NCBI GenBank assembly: GCA_963676655.2
Contig: CAXXKX010000003.1
Span: forward strand, 558,001-622,000
Reading direction: 5' to 3'
Origin: G963676655 sp963676655
GTDB taxonomy: Bacteria > Verrucomicrobiota > Lentisphaeria > Victivallales > Victivallaceae
Length of the DNA stretch: 64,000 nucleotides
Shown one piece after another: positions 17,413 to 26,774 of the stretch (the stretch's first letter is position 1; each line of letters begins with the position of its first letter). The position numbers were made by a program, and so were the translations under genes. The notes beneath the pieces were generated by a model. It did no database searches and had not been told where the DNA came from. It saw only the letters and a program-made list of their open reading frames with translations.

Positions 17413-18417
17413 ATGGAAAACAAACAATATTTACCGGATACCGAGGAAACCGTTGCCGCGATAGCGGAATTCAAAACCACGTTTGAAGACTTGCGCCGGG
17501 AGATAGGCAAGTTTATCGTCGGCCAGCATAATATCGTCGAAGACGTCCTGGTGGCGATTGTCGCCGGTGGCCATGTACTGCTGGAAGGCGTGCCAGGGCT
17601 CGGCAAGACCGCGTTGGTCCACACAATCTCCCGCGCCATGAATCTGGATTTCAAGCGCATCCAGTTTACCCCGGACCTGTTGCCGGCGGATATTCTCGGC
17701 ACCAATATTCTGATGGATTCGGAAAAAGGCCGCGAATTCGTTTTTCAGGGCGGCCCGGTCTTTACCAACATCCTGCTTGCGGACGAGATCAACCGCGCCA
17801 CCCCGAAAACTCAGTCGGCCCTGCTTGAAACCATGCAGGAAAAAACCGTTACCGCCGCCGGACAGACCCGACCGCTTGAATTACCGTATTTCGTACTGGC
17901 AACCCAGAACCCGCTGGAAATGGACGGCACCTATCCGCTGCCGGAAGCCCAGCTTGACCGTTTTTTCTTCAAGCTCAATGTGGAAATGCCCGGGCATGAC
18001 GACTTCGCTGAAATTCTGGAACGCACGACCGGAGTCACCGAGCCGCAAATCGACGCGGTAGCCGACGGCCCGACAATCCTCCGCATGGGCCATCTCGCGC
18101 GCCAGGTGCCGATCGCCCCGGCGATCCGCGACCACCTGATAAAGCTGGTCACTGGTACTCATCCGGAACGCAAAGAATCAACCGCTGAAGTAAGAAAATA
18201 CATTCGCTACGGCGCATCGCCGCGCGCGGCCCAGGCCATGCTGCTGGCGGCCCGCATCCGGGCATTGCTCGACGGGCGCTTCCATGTCTCGAGCGAGGAT
18301 GTCGACGCATCGGCTATCCCGGCGTTGCGGCATCGTCTGATCCTGAGTTTTGAGGGCCAGGCCGAAGGCATGACCGCCGACCGTCTAATCAAGGATATTA
18401 TCGCCGGACTTAAGTAA
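17413..18417 (+). CDS. MoxR-family AAA+ ATPase
   Basis: A 334-residue AAA ATPase of the MoxR branch, chaperone-like proteins that act with vWA-domain partners. Walker A is GVPGLGKT at residues 59-66, Walker B LLADEINR at about 121-128, sensor 1 LATQNP, and the protein ends in a lid domain with the YGASPRAAQAM block. ATG 17413 is chosen because the family N-terminus starts there and TTGGGGAA precedes it; an in-frame upstream extension is unconvincing. It is the first gene of an operon with DUF58, BatA-like and vWA proteins, the standard context. Confidence 0.95.
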   Translation: MENKQYLPDTEETVAAIAEFKTTFEDLRREIGKFIVGQHNIVEDVLVAIVAGGHVLLEGVPGLGKTALVHTISRAMNLDFKRIQFTPDLLPADILGTNILMDSEKGREFVFQGGPVFTNILLADEINRATPKTQSALLETMQEKTVTAAGQTRPLELPYFVLATQNPLEMDGTYPLPEAQLDRFFFKLNVEMPGHDDFAEILERTTGVTEPQIDAVADGPTILRMGHLARQVPIAPAIRDHLIKLVTGTHPERKESTAEVRKYIRYGASPRAAQAMLLAARIRALLDGRFHVSSEDVDASAIPALRHRLILSFEGQAEGMTADRLIKDIIAGLK

Positions 18418-18495
18418 ATCGTTTGTACATTCAACGGTTATTTTCATTCAGCCTATTTCTGTCCGACAAAAATTCAACCCGGGAAATAATTACTG

Positions 18496-19371
18496 ATGCC
18501 CAAACACAGCTTGACCGATCCGGATTTTATCCGCAAACTTGAAATGCTTTCGCTGCTGTCACGCAAAGTGCTGGCCGGCGGCGGCAAGGCGGATCGTCGT
18601 ACGCTGAAAAAGGGCAGCGGAATCAATTTTGCGGACTATGCCGAATACAGTCCGGGCGACGACTACCGCAATATCGACTGGAACATCCGGGCCCGCCTCG
18701 GCAGCCTGGTTATCAAGTTGTTTGAAATGGAAGAGGATATGCGGGTCTATGTGTTTCTTGACCTGAGCCATTCGATGAAATCAAAACTCTATTTTGCAAA
18801 ACAACTGGCGGCGGCGCTGAGCTACATCACTTTGAACCGGATGGACCGGTTATTTATCTTCGGACTATCCGACCAGTTGGAGTCCCTGATGAATTCAGCA
18901 CACGGTCGGGCCAGGATCATGCCGATGCTGCATACCTTGGAGCAGGCGGAAACATTCGGACACGGAACCGACCTGAAAATGTGCATCCGAACCTTTCAGG
19001 CCCGGAGGCCGCGTCCCGGACTTTGCGTCATTATTTCCGATTTCCTGACTCCGGGCGGCTGGGACGAGGCGTTTGACCAGTTGATCTATCACAAACACGA
19101 TGTTTTCGGCATCCAGACCGTTGATCCGGCTGAATTGACCTTTGAACAGCGTGGGGATATCCGGCTTGAATGTATCGAAACCGGAACTTTGCGCGATGTC
19201 ACAATCAGCGCCCAGGAAGCAAAACGTTTCCACGAAGCGGTCATGAACTGGAACCATTCCCTGTCGCGTTCCTGTGCCAGACACGCCATCGGTTTGTGCC
19301 GGGCGGCGATCGATATTCCGTTCGACACCATTATTCGTGAAATCCTGAGCCGGGGAGGAATGATCAAATGA
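18496..19371 (+). CDS. DUF58 domain protein
   Basis: A 291-residue cytoplasmic DUF58 protein, the usual partner of MoxR ATPases. The diagnostic DUF58 segment RTLKKGSGINFADYAEYSPG followed by DYRNIDWN is at about residues 37-65. A vWA-like strand with a MIDAS-type DLSHSM motif follows (VYVFLDLSHSMKS). It has no membrane segments. It overlaps the next gene by four bases (ATGA at 19368), so the two are translationally coupled. Confidence 0.93.
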   Translation: MPKHSLTDPDFIRKLEMLSLLSRKVLAGGGKADRRTLKKGSGINFADYAEYSPGDDYRNIDWNIRARLGSLVIKLFEMEEDMRVYVFLDLSHSMKSKLYFAKQLAAALSYITLNRMDRLFIFGLSDQLESLMNSAHGRARIMPMLHTLEQAETFGHGTDLKMCIRTFQARRPRPGLCVIISDFLTPGGWDEAFDQLIYHKHDVFGIQTVDPAELTFEQRGDIRLECIETGTLRDVTISAQEAKRFHEAVMNWNHSLSRSCARHAIGLCRAAIDIPFDTIIREILSRGGMIK

Positions 19372-21080
19372 CGTTTCTGCATCCGGCATATCTTTACCTC
19401 GGTTTTCTACTGCTGCCGCTGGCCCTGCTCTATTTGTTGAAAGTGCGACCGCGTCGCCGGGTGACTACGACATTGTTCCTGTGGGAACAGGTCTTGTCTG
19501 AACGCAAAAGTTCCGCGTTGTTCCGGCGGTTCCGGGATCTTTTGAGTTTACTGATGCTGGCAGCGGCAATGATCGCGGCAATCCTCGGTTTGGCCGGACC
19601 GGTATTAAAGGACCGCGACCGGGTCACCAGCCTGATTATCGTTATTGATAACTCAACCGCGTCCGGAGCAAAATCCGAAAACGGAACAACTTTACTGGAA
19701 AAATCGCGTCGGGCGGCGGAAAAAATAATTCGCCATGCGGATGATGATTGTTTGATTACATTGACGACCGCCGCCGGAAGTGTGCGAACCGTTGTCAGCT
19801 CTACCCGCAACCGGAGCGAACTGTTCAGCATGCTCGAAGAAATTCAACCGGCTGGAACCGGATTTTCAAATGCGTCACTGAATGGATTGAACGATGCGGT
19901 CCAAACTTTGGGGGAAAACGGCCGTGCGGTTATAATTACCGGTTCCGGCCTGAAACCTCCGGCGGGAATGTCAATGGTCGATGTCGGCACATCCGCGCCA
20001 AACGCGGCGATTACCGGTTGCGACGCTCAATCTTTGCCCGGTCAGGACGACAGCGCAATTTTCTGGTTCCAGCTCGCATCATCGTGCAAAAAAGAGATCA
20101 GCGCCAATTTACTGCTCTGCAACGAAAACGAGGAAAATATAATCCGAGCCCGTCCGGTTACCATCAAACCCGGCGTTAATCCGCCTGAAAGCTTCAGCGT
20201 CAAATTCGCGTCAGCCGGACGCTGGATCATGAAACTGGAACTTAATGACGCCTTGAAAGCGGATAACTACGCTTATGCCATATTGCGTCGCCGTCCTCCA
20301 CTGAAAGTTGGTTTCACTGAAAAAAACGCTAATTTCTATCAACTTTGCATTGAAGCGTTCAGTAAATCAAAACTGCAAACAGTACCGAATTCAAAAAATC
20401 CTGATATTGTAATCATGTCCGGCAATCCAGGCGGCGTCTCCAGCCCCAATCTGCTGATCTTCGCGCCAAACGGAGACAGTAAATTCTGGAAGAAAACCGG
20501 AAAACCACTGGATGACGCGCAACCGGTCAAAACCCTGCTCCCGGAGCATCCCGGAGTACGTTACTGCAAACTCAACGATCTTCAATTAAAAGGAGTGCGT
20601 GAACTGACGCCTCCGGACAACGCGATTATTATCGCCGCTACCCCTGGCGGCTTGCCTTTGATCTACCGGGTTAAAGTTGGCAATCAAACCGCCTGGGTGT
20701 GCAACTTTGATCCGGAACAAAGCGAATTCTTTTTAAATCTCAATTTTCCGCTGCTGGTCGCATCTGTCGCTGCTGATCTGAGTAACCGGACCAATACTTA
20801 CCCGGCCACTTTCAAGACCGGAACCGTACTGCCGGAACGACTGCAAAAAATTCAGGGTGCGCCAGTTGAGTTCACGACACCGGGCTTTTTCCGGATCGGC
20901 AATGCTGACTTCGCCGCGTCTCTGATCTCAAGAAAAACCGCCGTAGAACCGGTTACGCGTGATAAAATCAAGAATTTTCAGTTAAAAGCCGGGCTCTCTT
21001 TAAGTTTTCTGCTGATCTGTCTGGCAATCGTGCTGGTTGCAAGTGAATCGATCCTCTATCATCGCAGAAAGGCCGGATAA
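19368..21080 (+). CDS. BatA-like membrane protein with degenerate vWA domain
   Basis: A 570-residue protein. The N-terminus matches the aerotolerance-regulator (BatA) type: a hairpin of two transmembrane helices around residues 8-26 and 57-78 joined by an arginine-rich loop. A vWA-like domain follows, but its MIDAS is IDNSTA rather than DxSxS, so metal binding is doubtful. A beta-rich middle section and a C-terminal transmembrane helix (about 535-557) complete it. It sits between DUF58 and a double-vWA protein in the MoxR operon and abuts the next gene. Confidence 0.85.
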   Translation: MTFLHPAYLYLGFLLLPLALLYLLKVRPRRRVTTTLFLWEQVLSERKSSALFRRFRDLLSLLMLAAAMIAAILGLAGPVLKDRDRVTSLIIVIDNSTASGAKSENGTTLLEKSRRAAEKIIRHADDDCLITLTTAAGSVRTVVSSTRNRSELFSMLEEIQPAGTGFSNASLNGLNDAVQTLGENGRAVIITGSGLKPPAGMSMVDVGTSAPNAAITGCDAQSLPGQDDSAIFWFQLASSCKKEISANLLLCNENEENIIRARPVTIKPGVNPPESFSVKFASAGRWIMKLELNDALKADNYAYAILRRRPPLKVGFTEKNANFYQLCIEAFSKSKLQTVPNSKNPDIVIMSGNPGGVSSPNLLIFAPNGDSKFWKKTGKPLDDAQPVKTLLPEHPGVRYCKLNDLQLKGVRELTPPDNAIIIAATPGGLPLIYRVKVGNQTAWVCNFDPEQSEFFLNLNFPLLVASVAADLSNRTNTYPATFKTGTVLPERLQKIQGAPVEFTTPGFFRIGNADFAASLISRKTAVEPVTRDKIKNFQLKAGLSLSFLLICLAIVLVASESILYHRRKAG

Positions 21081-23549
21081 ATGACCTTCAGTTATTACAA
21101 TTATCTCTGGCTGCTGCTGGTCCTGCTGCCGATGGTTTATTATTTCAGCAAATCACTGGCGGACCGGCCTTCACTGCTCAAATATGGCTCATTTGTTCTC
21201 CGGACATTGGCCGTGATCCTGCTGGTTCTGGCTTTATGTCGACCCTTTGTCAATCTTCCGACTCAAAACCGGCATACGGTGTTTCTGGTTGATGTTTCTG
21301 AATCGGTTACACCTGAAGAATCAGCCAAAGCGGAAAAACTTATTGAAAAACTTAAAACCCAAATGCCGTCATCCGATACTTTCAGCGTCTTCCGTTTTGC
21401 CGACGGCATCCGGTCCGTATCAGATAAAACCGCCCCAACAGATCTTTTCAACCGGGCAACCCGGATCGCGGCGGCGGCAAACGCGGCGGCATTCGCTTTT
21501 CCCGCCGGCAAAATCAAACGTCTGGTTATCTTCTCAGACGGCGCCGATACCGGCGGCAATCTGGAACAGGCCATCGCGGCCCTGCGCAAGGACGGAGTGG
21601 ATATTATTTTTTCTCCACTCAAATCATTTGGCCGACCTGAAGCCGCAGTTCTCAATCTGACGCCTTCTGCCAATAAAGTCTGGCAGGGAGAGAGAATCAG
21701 ACTAACCGCCGTCGTCACCGCGAACCGCGACATGAAAGGGACATTACATTTTATCAACCGGGCGGTAACAATGCGTTCAATCCCGGTTGATTTAAAGGCC
21801 GGCAAAACCGTAAAAGTCGCCGCTGATTTTTCGGTAACCGGGGATCACGGCAAAATCTGGAGCGTCGAACTGGCACCGGAAAAAGATTATTTTGAAATCA
21901 ATAACCGGGCCTCATGCGCGGTAGAGGTCGGCGGTCGCATGAAAGTCCTGACTTTGCATAATAAGCCGCGCGAACTGCGGCAGTTTGTCCGGGCCATGCA
22001 GCAACAGGGAATCAGTGTCGTTGTACGCGGCCAGCACGGACTGCCGGACACCCCGGATAAACTGCTTGAATTCCGGGCGGTTATCCTGGCCGGAATTTCA
22101 GCCGATGCCTTGAATCAGCAACAAATGAATATGCTGAATCGTTATGTAAAAGACTTTGGACGCGGCCTGATAATGACCGGATCGGAATACAGTTTCGGAC
22201 TCGGCGGCTGGTACAAAACCCCGGTTGAAGCCGTCCTCCCGCTAACCTCACGTTATGAAAAGGATAAAGAACAGCCGTCCATGAGTATGGTGCTGGTCAT
22301 CGATAAATCCGGCAGTATGGGCGGAGTTAAAATTGAACTGGCAAGACGGGCCGCCAAAGCCGCGGTCGAACTGCTCGGTCCGCGCGACCGGATCGGGGTT
22401 GTCGCATTCGACGGCTCTCCGTTCAAAGTCTGCCCGATGACTCCGCGTGCCGGTAGCAGTGACGCAATCAACGCGATCGACCGGATCAATGCCGGCGGCG
22501 GCACTAACCTTTATCCGGCGATGAAGATGGCTTATGATATGCTGCGAATGGAATCATCCAAAATCAAACACCTGATAATCCTCAGCGACGGGCAAAGCCA
22601 ACCCGGTGACTTCCTTGGCGTTACCGATGAAATAACCGGCATCGGCGGCACCGTTTCCACCGTAGCTCTGGGACAGGGAGCGCACGCCGGACTGATGCGC
22701 CAAATCGCCGAAAAAGGCGGCGGCAGGTATTATTTTACCGCCGATCCCGCCAATGTTCCAAAAATTTTCGCACGGGAAACGGTTGAAGCCTCAAAATCCG
22801 CCATTAAGGAAGAACCTTTTTCGGTCCACAGTGTCGGCCGGTCGGGTTTTCTACAGGGATTGAACCTGGAAAAAGCCCCGTTCCTGCTGGGATATGTCAT
22901 GACCCGACCTCGCCCCGGGGTCCAAATCCTGCTACTGACTGAAACCGGTGATCCTTTGCTGGCAGCCGGACGGTTCGGGCTTGGACGCTCGGTTGCCTTC
23001 ACTTCCGATATCTCCCCGCGCTGGAGCAGCGAATGGATGTCATGGCGCGATTACGGAAAATTCTGGTCACAGATTCTGCGTCATGTGGCAGGCGCCGGAC
23101 AGGACCGCGACGTCACCGCCGTATTGAAGCGCCTCGACGGGGAAAAATTCAAACTTAACCTGACCGAACCTGATAATCGGCAGGATACTTCTAGCAAATG
23201 GACCGTCCGGGTTTCCGCGATTGATGGTGCCGGCAAAAAAGTTGAAGTTATTCCAACGGGGCTGGACCGGCAAATAGCGGAATTCAGCCTTCCGGGCAGC
23301 CGCGATTTCACTGTCTTTGCCAACGCTGGCGACAACCGGCAAATAACCCTGCATCATTTCGGGAATTATCCACGGGAATACCTGCTCGACACCAAGCTGG
23401 CGGAAGCAATAAGCAAGCTGCCGGTATTTTCTGAAACTGAATTTCTCAAACCGCCAACCGCCAGAACCGCTTCTCAAGCTATAGCTTTCCACCTGGTTTT
23501 GGCTAGTTTATTATGCCTGCTAGGAAGTGTTCTGCTGCGAAGGGTATAA
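21081..23549 (+). CDS. vWA / glutamine-amidotransferase-like membrane protein
   Basis: An 822-residue protein with two transmembrane helices at the N-terminus, then a first vWA domain with intact MIDAS (VFLVDVSESV). A long linker contains a GATase1-like segment (VILAGISADALNQQQMNML, then GRGLIMTGSEYSFGLGGW). A second vWA domain follows with DKSGSMGG (about residue 412) and the SDGQSQPG metal loop. The architecture matches the large periplasmic vWA protein usually closing MoxR/Bat operons. The complex is implicated elsewhere in envelope stress or protein assembly; the client here is unknown. A C-terminal helix (HLVLASLLCLLGSVLL) anchors the end. Confidence 0.88.
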   Translation: MTFSYYNYLWLLLVLLPMVYYFSKSLADRPSLLKYGSFVLRTLAVILLVLALCRPFVNLPTQNRHTVFLVDVSESVTPEESAKAEKLIEKLKTQMPSSDTFSVFRFADGIRSVSDKTAPTDLFNRATRIAAAANAAAFAFPAGKIKRLVIFSDGADTGGNLEQAIAALRKDGVDIIFSPLKSFGRPEAAVLNLTPSANKVWQGERIRLTAVVTANRDMKGTLHFINRAVTMRSIPVDLKAGKTVKVAADFSVTGDHGKIWSVELAPEKDYFEINNRASCAVEVGGRMKVLTLHNKPRELRQFVRAMQQQGISVVVRGQHGLPDTPDKLLEFRAVILAGISADALNQQQMNMLNRYVKDFGRGLIMTGSEYSFGLGGWYKTPVEAVLPLTSRYEKDKEQPSMSMVLVIDKSGSMGGVKIELARRAAKAAVELLGPRDRIGVVAFDGSPFKVCPMTPRAGSSDAINAIDRINAGGGTNLYPAMKMAYDMLRMESSKIKHLIILSDGQSQPGDFLGVTDEITGIGGTVSTVALGQGAHAGLMRQIAEKGGGRYYFTADPANVPKIFARETVEASKSAIKEEPFSVHSVGRSGFLQGLNLEKAPFLLGYVMTRPRPGVQILLLTETGDPLLAAGRFGLGRSVAFTSDISPRWSSEWMSWRDYGKFWSQILRHVAGAGQDRDVTAVLKRLDGEKFKLNLTEPDNRQDTSSKWTVRVSAIDGAGKKVEVIPTGLDRQIAEFSLPGSRDFTVFANAGDNRQITLHHFGNYPREYLLDTKLAEAISKLPVFSETEFLKPPTARTASQAIAFHLVLASLLCLLGSVLLRRV

Positions 23550-23598
23550 CCGGTTTATTTCACTGTTTCTTTGTTCAGAAATGTACTGTAATGGTATT

Positions 23599-24576
23599 TT
23601 ATAAAGATTTTTGCAGTTTCCTAAAGCAATACAATACTGCTCCTGTTGGACTGAATCCCCGAGCCAATTGTTTTTTTCTTATTCGTTCCGGATTATCGAA
23701 TTCAGCACCAGCTTTGCGGAGAAACAACTGCGATCCGAGAATAACGCCATCGGTAAAGTGCCTTGTTCTCTTCAAGAAACAAATATGCATCGACTCTTTT
23801 TGTCTTGCCTTGTCCCGAGCTGCATATATTTCCTCACTCGATGCACCTGATTCGGCGGCTATAATTCTTACCAGTTCACCGCGAAAGAACGCGAACAGGT
23901 CTAAATCTGTCCATTTTGAAGTATCTCCGATTGTGATATTCGGTTTCATATGCTTGACAAAATTATTATAAAACATATGTCTACCGCTTTTGCAGTAACG
24001 GCCCCAGGTAGAAAAAGCATAGTCATCTGGATATTGGTTTAATCCTGCCCGTACGGGATTTAATTCAACATAGATTACACAAGCGGCTAACGCGTTTATC
24101 TTTTCCAGGATAGTACTTTTAAACCGACCACCCCACAACTGCCCGGTACGATCACGGGTTTCATTGTAAACACAAGTAAAACGTCTCTGATAGGCAGACA
24201 TAAATTGACTTATATCAATCATTTTCAGGGCGATTGTTTCGCATTGCTGTTTATTCTCAATGCTTATTACCGGATTTCGAGGCGGAAATTTGAATGGGTT
24301 TTTCATTGATTTATAATAATCGTTATGCCGTTTGACAATAGATTCAAGCGGCGGCAGTTCATCAGGGCCTGGAGCATAGACCACCAAATGGAAATGATTT
24401 CCCATCCAGGCAGCGGAAATGACTTCAATCAAAAAGTAATTACAAAGGTTCTGAAGTAAGCGAAATCCATATTCTTTATCGGCCCTATTGAAAGGATGAT
24501 CACCTTTACAACAACCGATGCGGTTATAGAGATGATAGTAGCAGCCGTCATTATGAACTTTTATTCTTATTCCCAT
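23599..24576 (-). CDS. REP-associated tyrosine transposase (RAYT, Y1_Tnp family)
   Basis: A 325-residue single-strand transposase of the IS200/RAYT class. The HUH motif is GNHFHLVV (residues 60-67). The catalytic-tyrosine helix is in FMSAYQRRFTCVYNE, followed by GQLWGGRFKS and the diagnostic YVELNPVRAGL. The C-terminal RHFTDGVILGS block is typical of the DNA-binding extension in RAYTs. ATG 24576 is chosen because AGGAGG sits at the right distance and the family N-terminus (GIRIKVHNDGCYYHLYNR) begins there. RAYTs bind and nick GTAG-flanked REP palindromes in other bacteria. The flanks of this gene show no REP, but REP-like elements occur about 32 kb away in this window. It appears intact. Confidence 0.92.
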   Translation of the reverse strand: MGIRIKVHNDGCYYHLYNRIGCCKGDHPFNRADKEYGFRLLQNLCNYFLIEVISAAWMGNHFHLVVYAPGPDELPPLESIVKRHNDYYKSMKNPFKFPPRNPVISIENKQQCETIALKMIDISQFMSAYQRRFTCVYNETRDRTGQLWGGRFKSTILEKINALAACVIYVELNPVRAGLNQYPDDYAFSTWGRYCKSGRHMFYNNFVKHMKPNITIGDTSKWTDLDLFAFFRGELVRIIAAESGASSEEIYAARDKARQKESMHICFLKRTRHFTDGVILGSQLFLRKAGAEFDNPERIRKKQLARGFSPTGAVLYCFRKLQKSL

Positions 24577-24713
24577 TTTTATCCTCCTGATAAATTGATT
24601 TAAGAGTAATATAATCGATGCAATCCATTTTATCAAATAGTTTTACCGTTTAACTATAATTAAAATACAAATAATTAAAATATAACCATTTAAGCAAAAC
24701 CAGGCGAGCAAGA

Positions 24714-25502
24714 TTATTTTAAATTATTAAGAATATCGCAAACCATTTCAGCATTGTTTTGAACCATGTTGTCGTTATCGCCGCGATACATACCGACATT
24801 TACCACGTCTGTATCTTTGATCGATTCAAAGGCGTAATTAAATGCCATTTTGGCATCAATCCGGCCGGCCCCCAGAATTTTATAGGCAATGCAGGGCTTT
24901 TTGATCGCGTTAATGCATTCCACCGCGCGCGGCATATCTTTAAGTTCAAATTTTTCTCCGCCGTCAGTATGGACACTACCGCAGTTGAAAAACGGAATCG
25001 CGTGAAAATCCACAACATCAAGAGAATCAACCCAGTAATGAGTCTCCGTCGCATGTCCCGCTACACCGACCGGGATTCCGGCCCGCTTGACATAACCGGC
25101 CCATTCAATCAGGGATTTTTCATCCCTGCTTAGATAGAGATTGTCAATCAAAGCACCATGGAAGTATATAGCTTTACAGCCTATTTCAATGGCATCATCA
25201 ATAGCCTGCATCATATTGTGATTCATCCGCCAACTAACCTGGGCAATCCATTGTAACTTTCCGCCGCCGCTGAGATACTTTCTCAATGCATCAATGACAT
25301 GGGTTGTTTCGTTGTTCGTTATCATTGTGTTAATTCCAGCCTGCTCGGCCAGGTGCCAGGTTTCAACGATCTTATCAACAGTATTAAATGCCAGCATTTC
25401 CGCATTGCGTTTTGCATTCTGGTGACTGAAACCGCCAAACGGGTTGGCGCCGATAATCAGCCGCGTCGGATTAAGCCCTAAAAAATCAACTTTTGGCAGC
25501 AT
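24714..25502 (-). CDS. TIM-barrel protein (aldo/keto reductase-like), unknown substrate
   Basis: A 262-residue protein with a TIM-barrel pattern. The first strand is RLIIGANPFGGF, resembling the opening of aldo/keto reductases. Later strands include INTMITNN, LQWIAQVSW, CKAIYFHGALID, PVGVAGHA and CIAYKILGAGR. The usual AKR Tyr-Lys-His tetrad is not obvious, so NADPH-dependent reductase activity is unproven. Similar short barrels occur in glycan-degradation loci of the PVC group. It is transcribed in the same direction as the AraC regulator upstream, which lies 238 bases away, so joint regulation is possible. Confidence 0.6.
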   Translation of the reverse strand: MLPKVDFLGLNPTRLIIGANPFGGFSHQNAKRNAEMLAFNTVDKIVETWHLAEQAGINTMITNNETTHVIDALRKYLSGGGKLQWIAQVSWRMNHNMMQAIDDAIEIGCKAIYFHGALIDNLYLSRDEKSLIEWAGYVKRAGIPVGVAGHATETHYWVDSLDVVDFHAIPFFNCGSVHTDGGEKFELKDMPRAVECINAIKKPCIAYKILGAGRIDAKMAFNYAFESIKDTDVVNVGMYRGDNDNMVQNNAEMVCDILNNLK

Positions 25503-25740
25503 GGCAACTCTCCTGCTATATCTGTGCGTAAACTTTTATTGATCTCATTTTTCCCGATCAAAACCGGAAATGTATTATGATATCATACATTCATTCACTA
25601 TCAGTTCAAGTGGTGTTTTGCATAATAGCATAAAAAATTATTATGGTATAATAAAGGCAATACATAAAAAATTCGTGCCATTTCGAATAATGTCTAATTA
25701 TGTTGAAAAGATTTGCTTCCAATATATTCATTAGACATGG

Positions 25741-26655
25741 TCAGAAGTCTTTCTGCTGGCGGTAAGCCCGTGGGGATACTCCGAATTTTTTCTTGAATTC
25801 GGTGGAAAAGTTCAAGGCATCGGAATAGCCGACCATCAGGGCTATTTCCTTGATGGAAATTATAACATCACTGAGGAGCCAGACCGCAGCACGCTGCAGC
25901 CGCAGGTTTATCAACATTTGTCTCGGGGTCAATTTAAAATATTTTTTGAATTCCCTGATAAAGTACGCTTCAGAGTATCCCATTCGCTTAGCCAAAGCTT
26001 TATTGTTAATATCCTTTTCCAGATTCGCTTCAAAATATTTGGGTAAAACCGCAAAGTTTTCCGGAATGACTAAGTTTTCCCGCGGTTTTTGCAGAAATTG
26101 AAAAAATTCCAGAGTCAAGACTTCATTCTGTCTTGCGTTGTGCGAAGTCGAATGCATTGAAAGTTCCTTATATCGTTCAAGCAGGGCCTCAAGCCGGTAG
26201 GTATCGACTTCGTGTAATAACGTTTTCCCGGATAAATTGGCAAACTCCAAGTACTCGTTGATAAAGTCTCCGGCAAACAAAAGACTGGTCTTTTTACAAT
26301 ACTTATCCGGACCGGTCCGGATTTCACTGTTCGCGCCTTCGTGAATTATAAGTAAATCGCCGCGCCTCAGAATCTGTTCCTTTCCGGATCCCCGGTGATA
26401 AAGCGAGCCTTCCCGTATAAACTCAACTCCGAAATTTTTCTGATTTTCGATTTTAAAATATGCTTTTTCCAACCAGTGAACTTCTGAGAGAAAAGCGGCA
26501 TAAAACATATTCTTGTCAGATAAATCAGGATTATTGAAAAAAAATAATTTATAGGATCGCCGGTGCTTGATCAGGGTATGCCTGGCCCCGTCGATTACTG
26601 CCGGGGGCATGACGGCATATTCATCATTCCGTCTTTTTGAGGTGAAAGCCGCCAT
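25741..26655 (-). CDS. AraC-family transcriptional regulator
   Basis: A 304-residue regulator. The N-terminal about 160 residues form a cupin-like ligand domain (FIREGSLYHRGSG, then GDLLIIHEGANSEI). The C-terminal about 100 residues carry two HTH motifs ending in EIALMVGYSDALNFSTEFKKKFGVSP. Start at 26655 has no strong ribosome-binding site; ATG 26610 is an alternative. It diverges from the (alpha/alpha)-barrel hydrolase gene at 26775, and an AT-rich inverted repeat lies between them, so that gene is the likely target. Confidence 0.9.
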   Translation of the reverse strand: MAAFTSKRRNDEYAVMPPAVIDGARHTLIKHRRSYKLFFFNNPDLSDKNMFYAAFLSEVHWLEKAYFKIENQKNFGVEFIREGSLYHRGSGKEQILRRGDLLIIHEGANSEIRTGPDKYCKKTSLLFAGDFINEYLEFANLSGKTLLHEVDTYRLEALLERYKELSMHSTSHNARQNEVLTLEFFQFLQKPRENLVIPENFAVLPKYFEANLEKDINNKALAKRMGYSEAYFIREFKKYFKLTPRQMLINLRLQRAAVWLLSDVIISIKEIALMVGYSDALNFSTEFKKKFGVSPRAYRQQKDF

Positions 26656-26693
26656 AAGTCAATTTTCCAAATGTTTTTTACTGTTTTCACAAT

Positions 26694-26714
26694 ATATAAT
26701 AGCTTTTATTATAT
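26694..26714. promoter_or_regulatory. Inverted repeat in the AraC/hydrolase divergent promoter
   Basis: ATATAATA (26694-26701) and TATTATAT (26707-26714) form a perfect 8-bp inverted repeat with a 5-base spacer. It also includes a -10-like TATAAT. It could be an operator, or simply AT-rich promoter sequence. Confidence 0.3.
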
Positions 26715-26774
26715 TGTTTTTCAAATAAAAAACATGTAAAATGAAATAAAAAGACCAATCAAACAGGAAAAATT

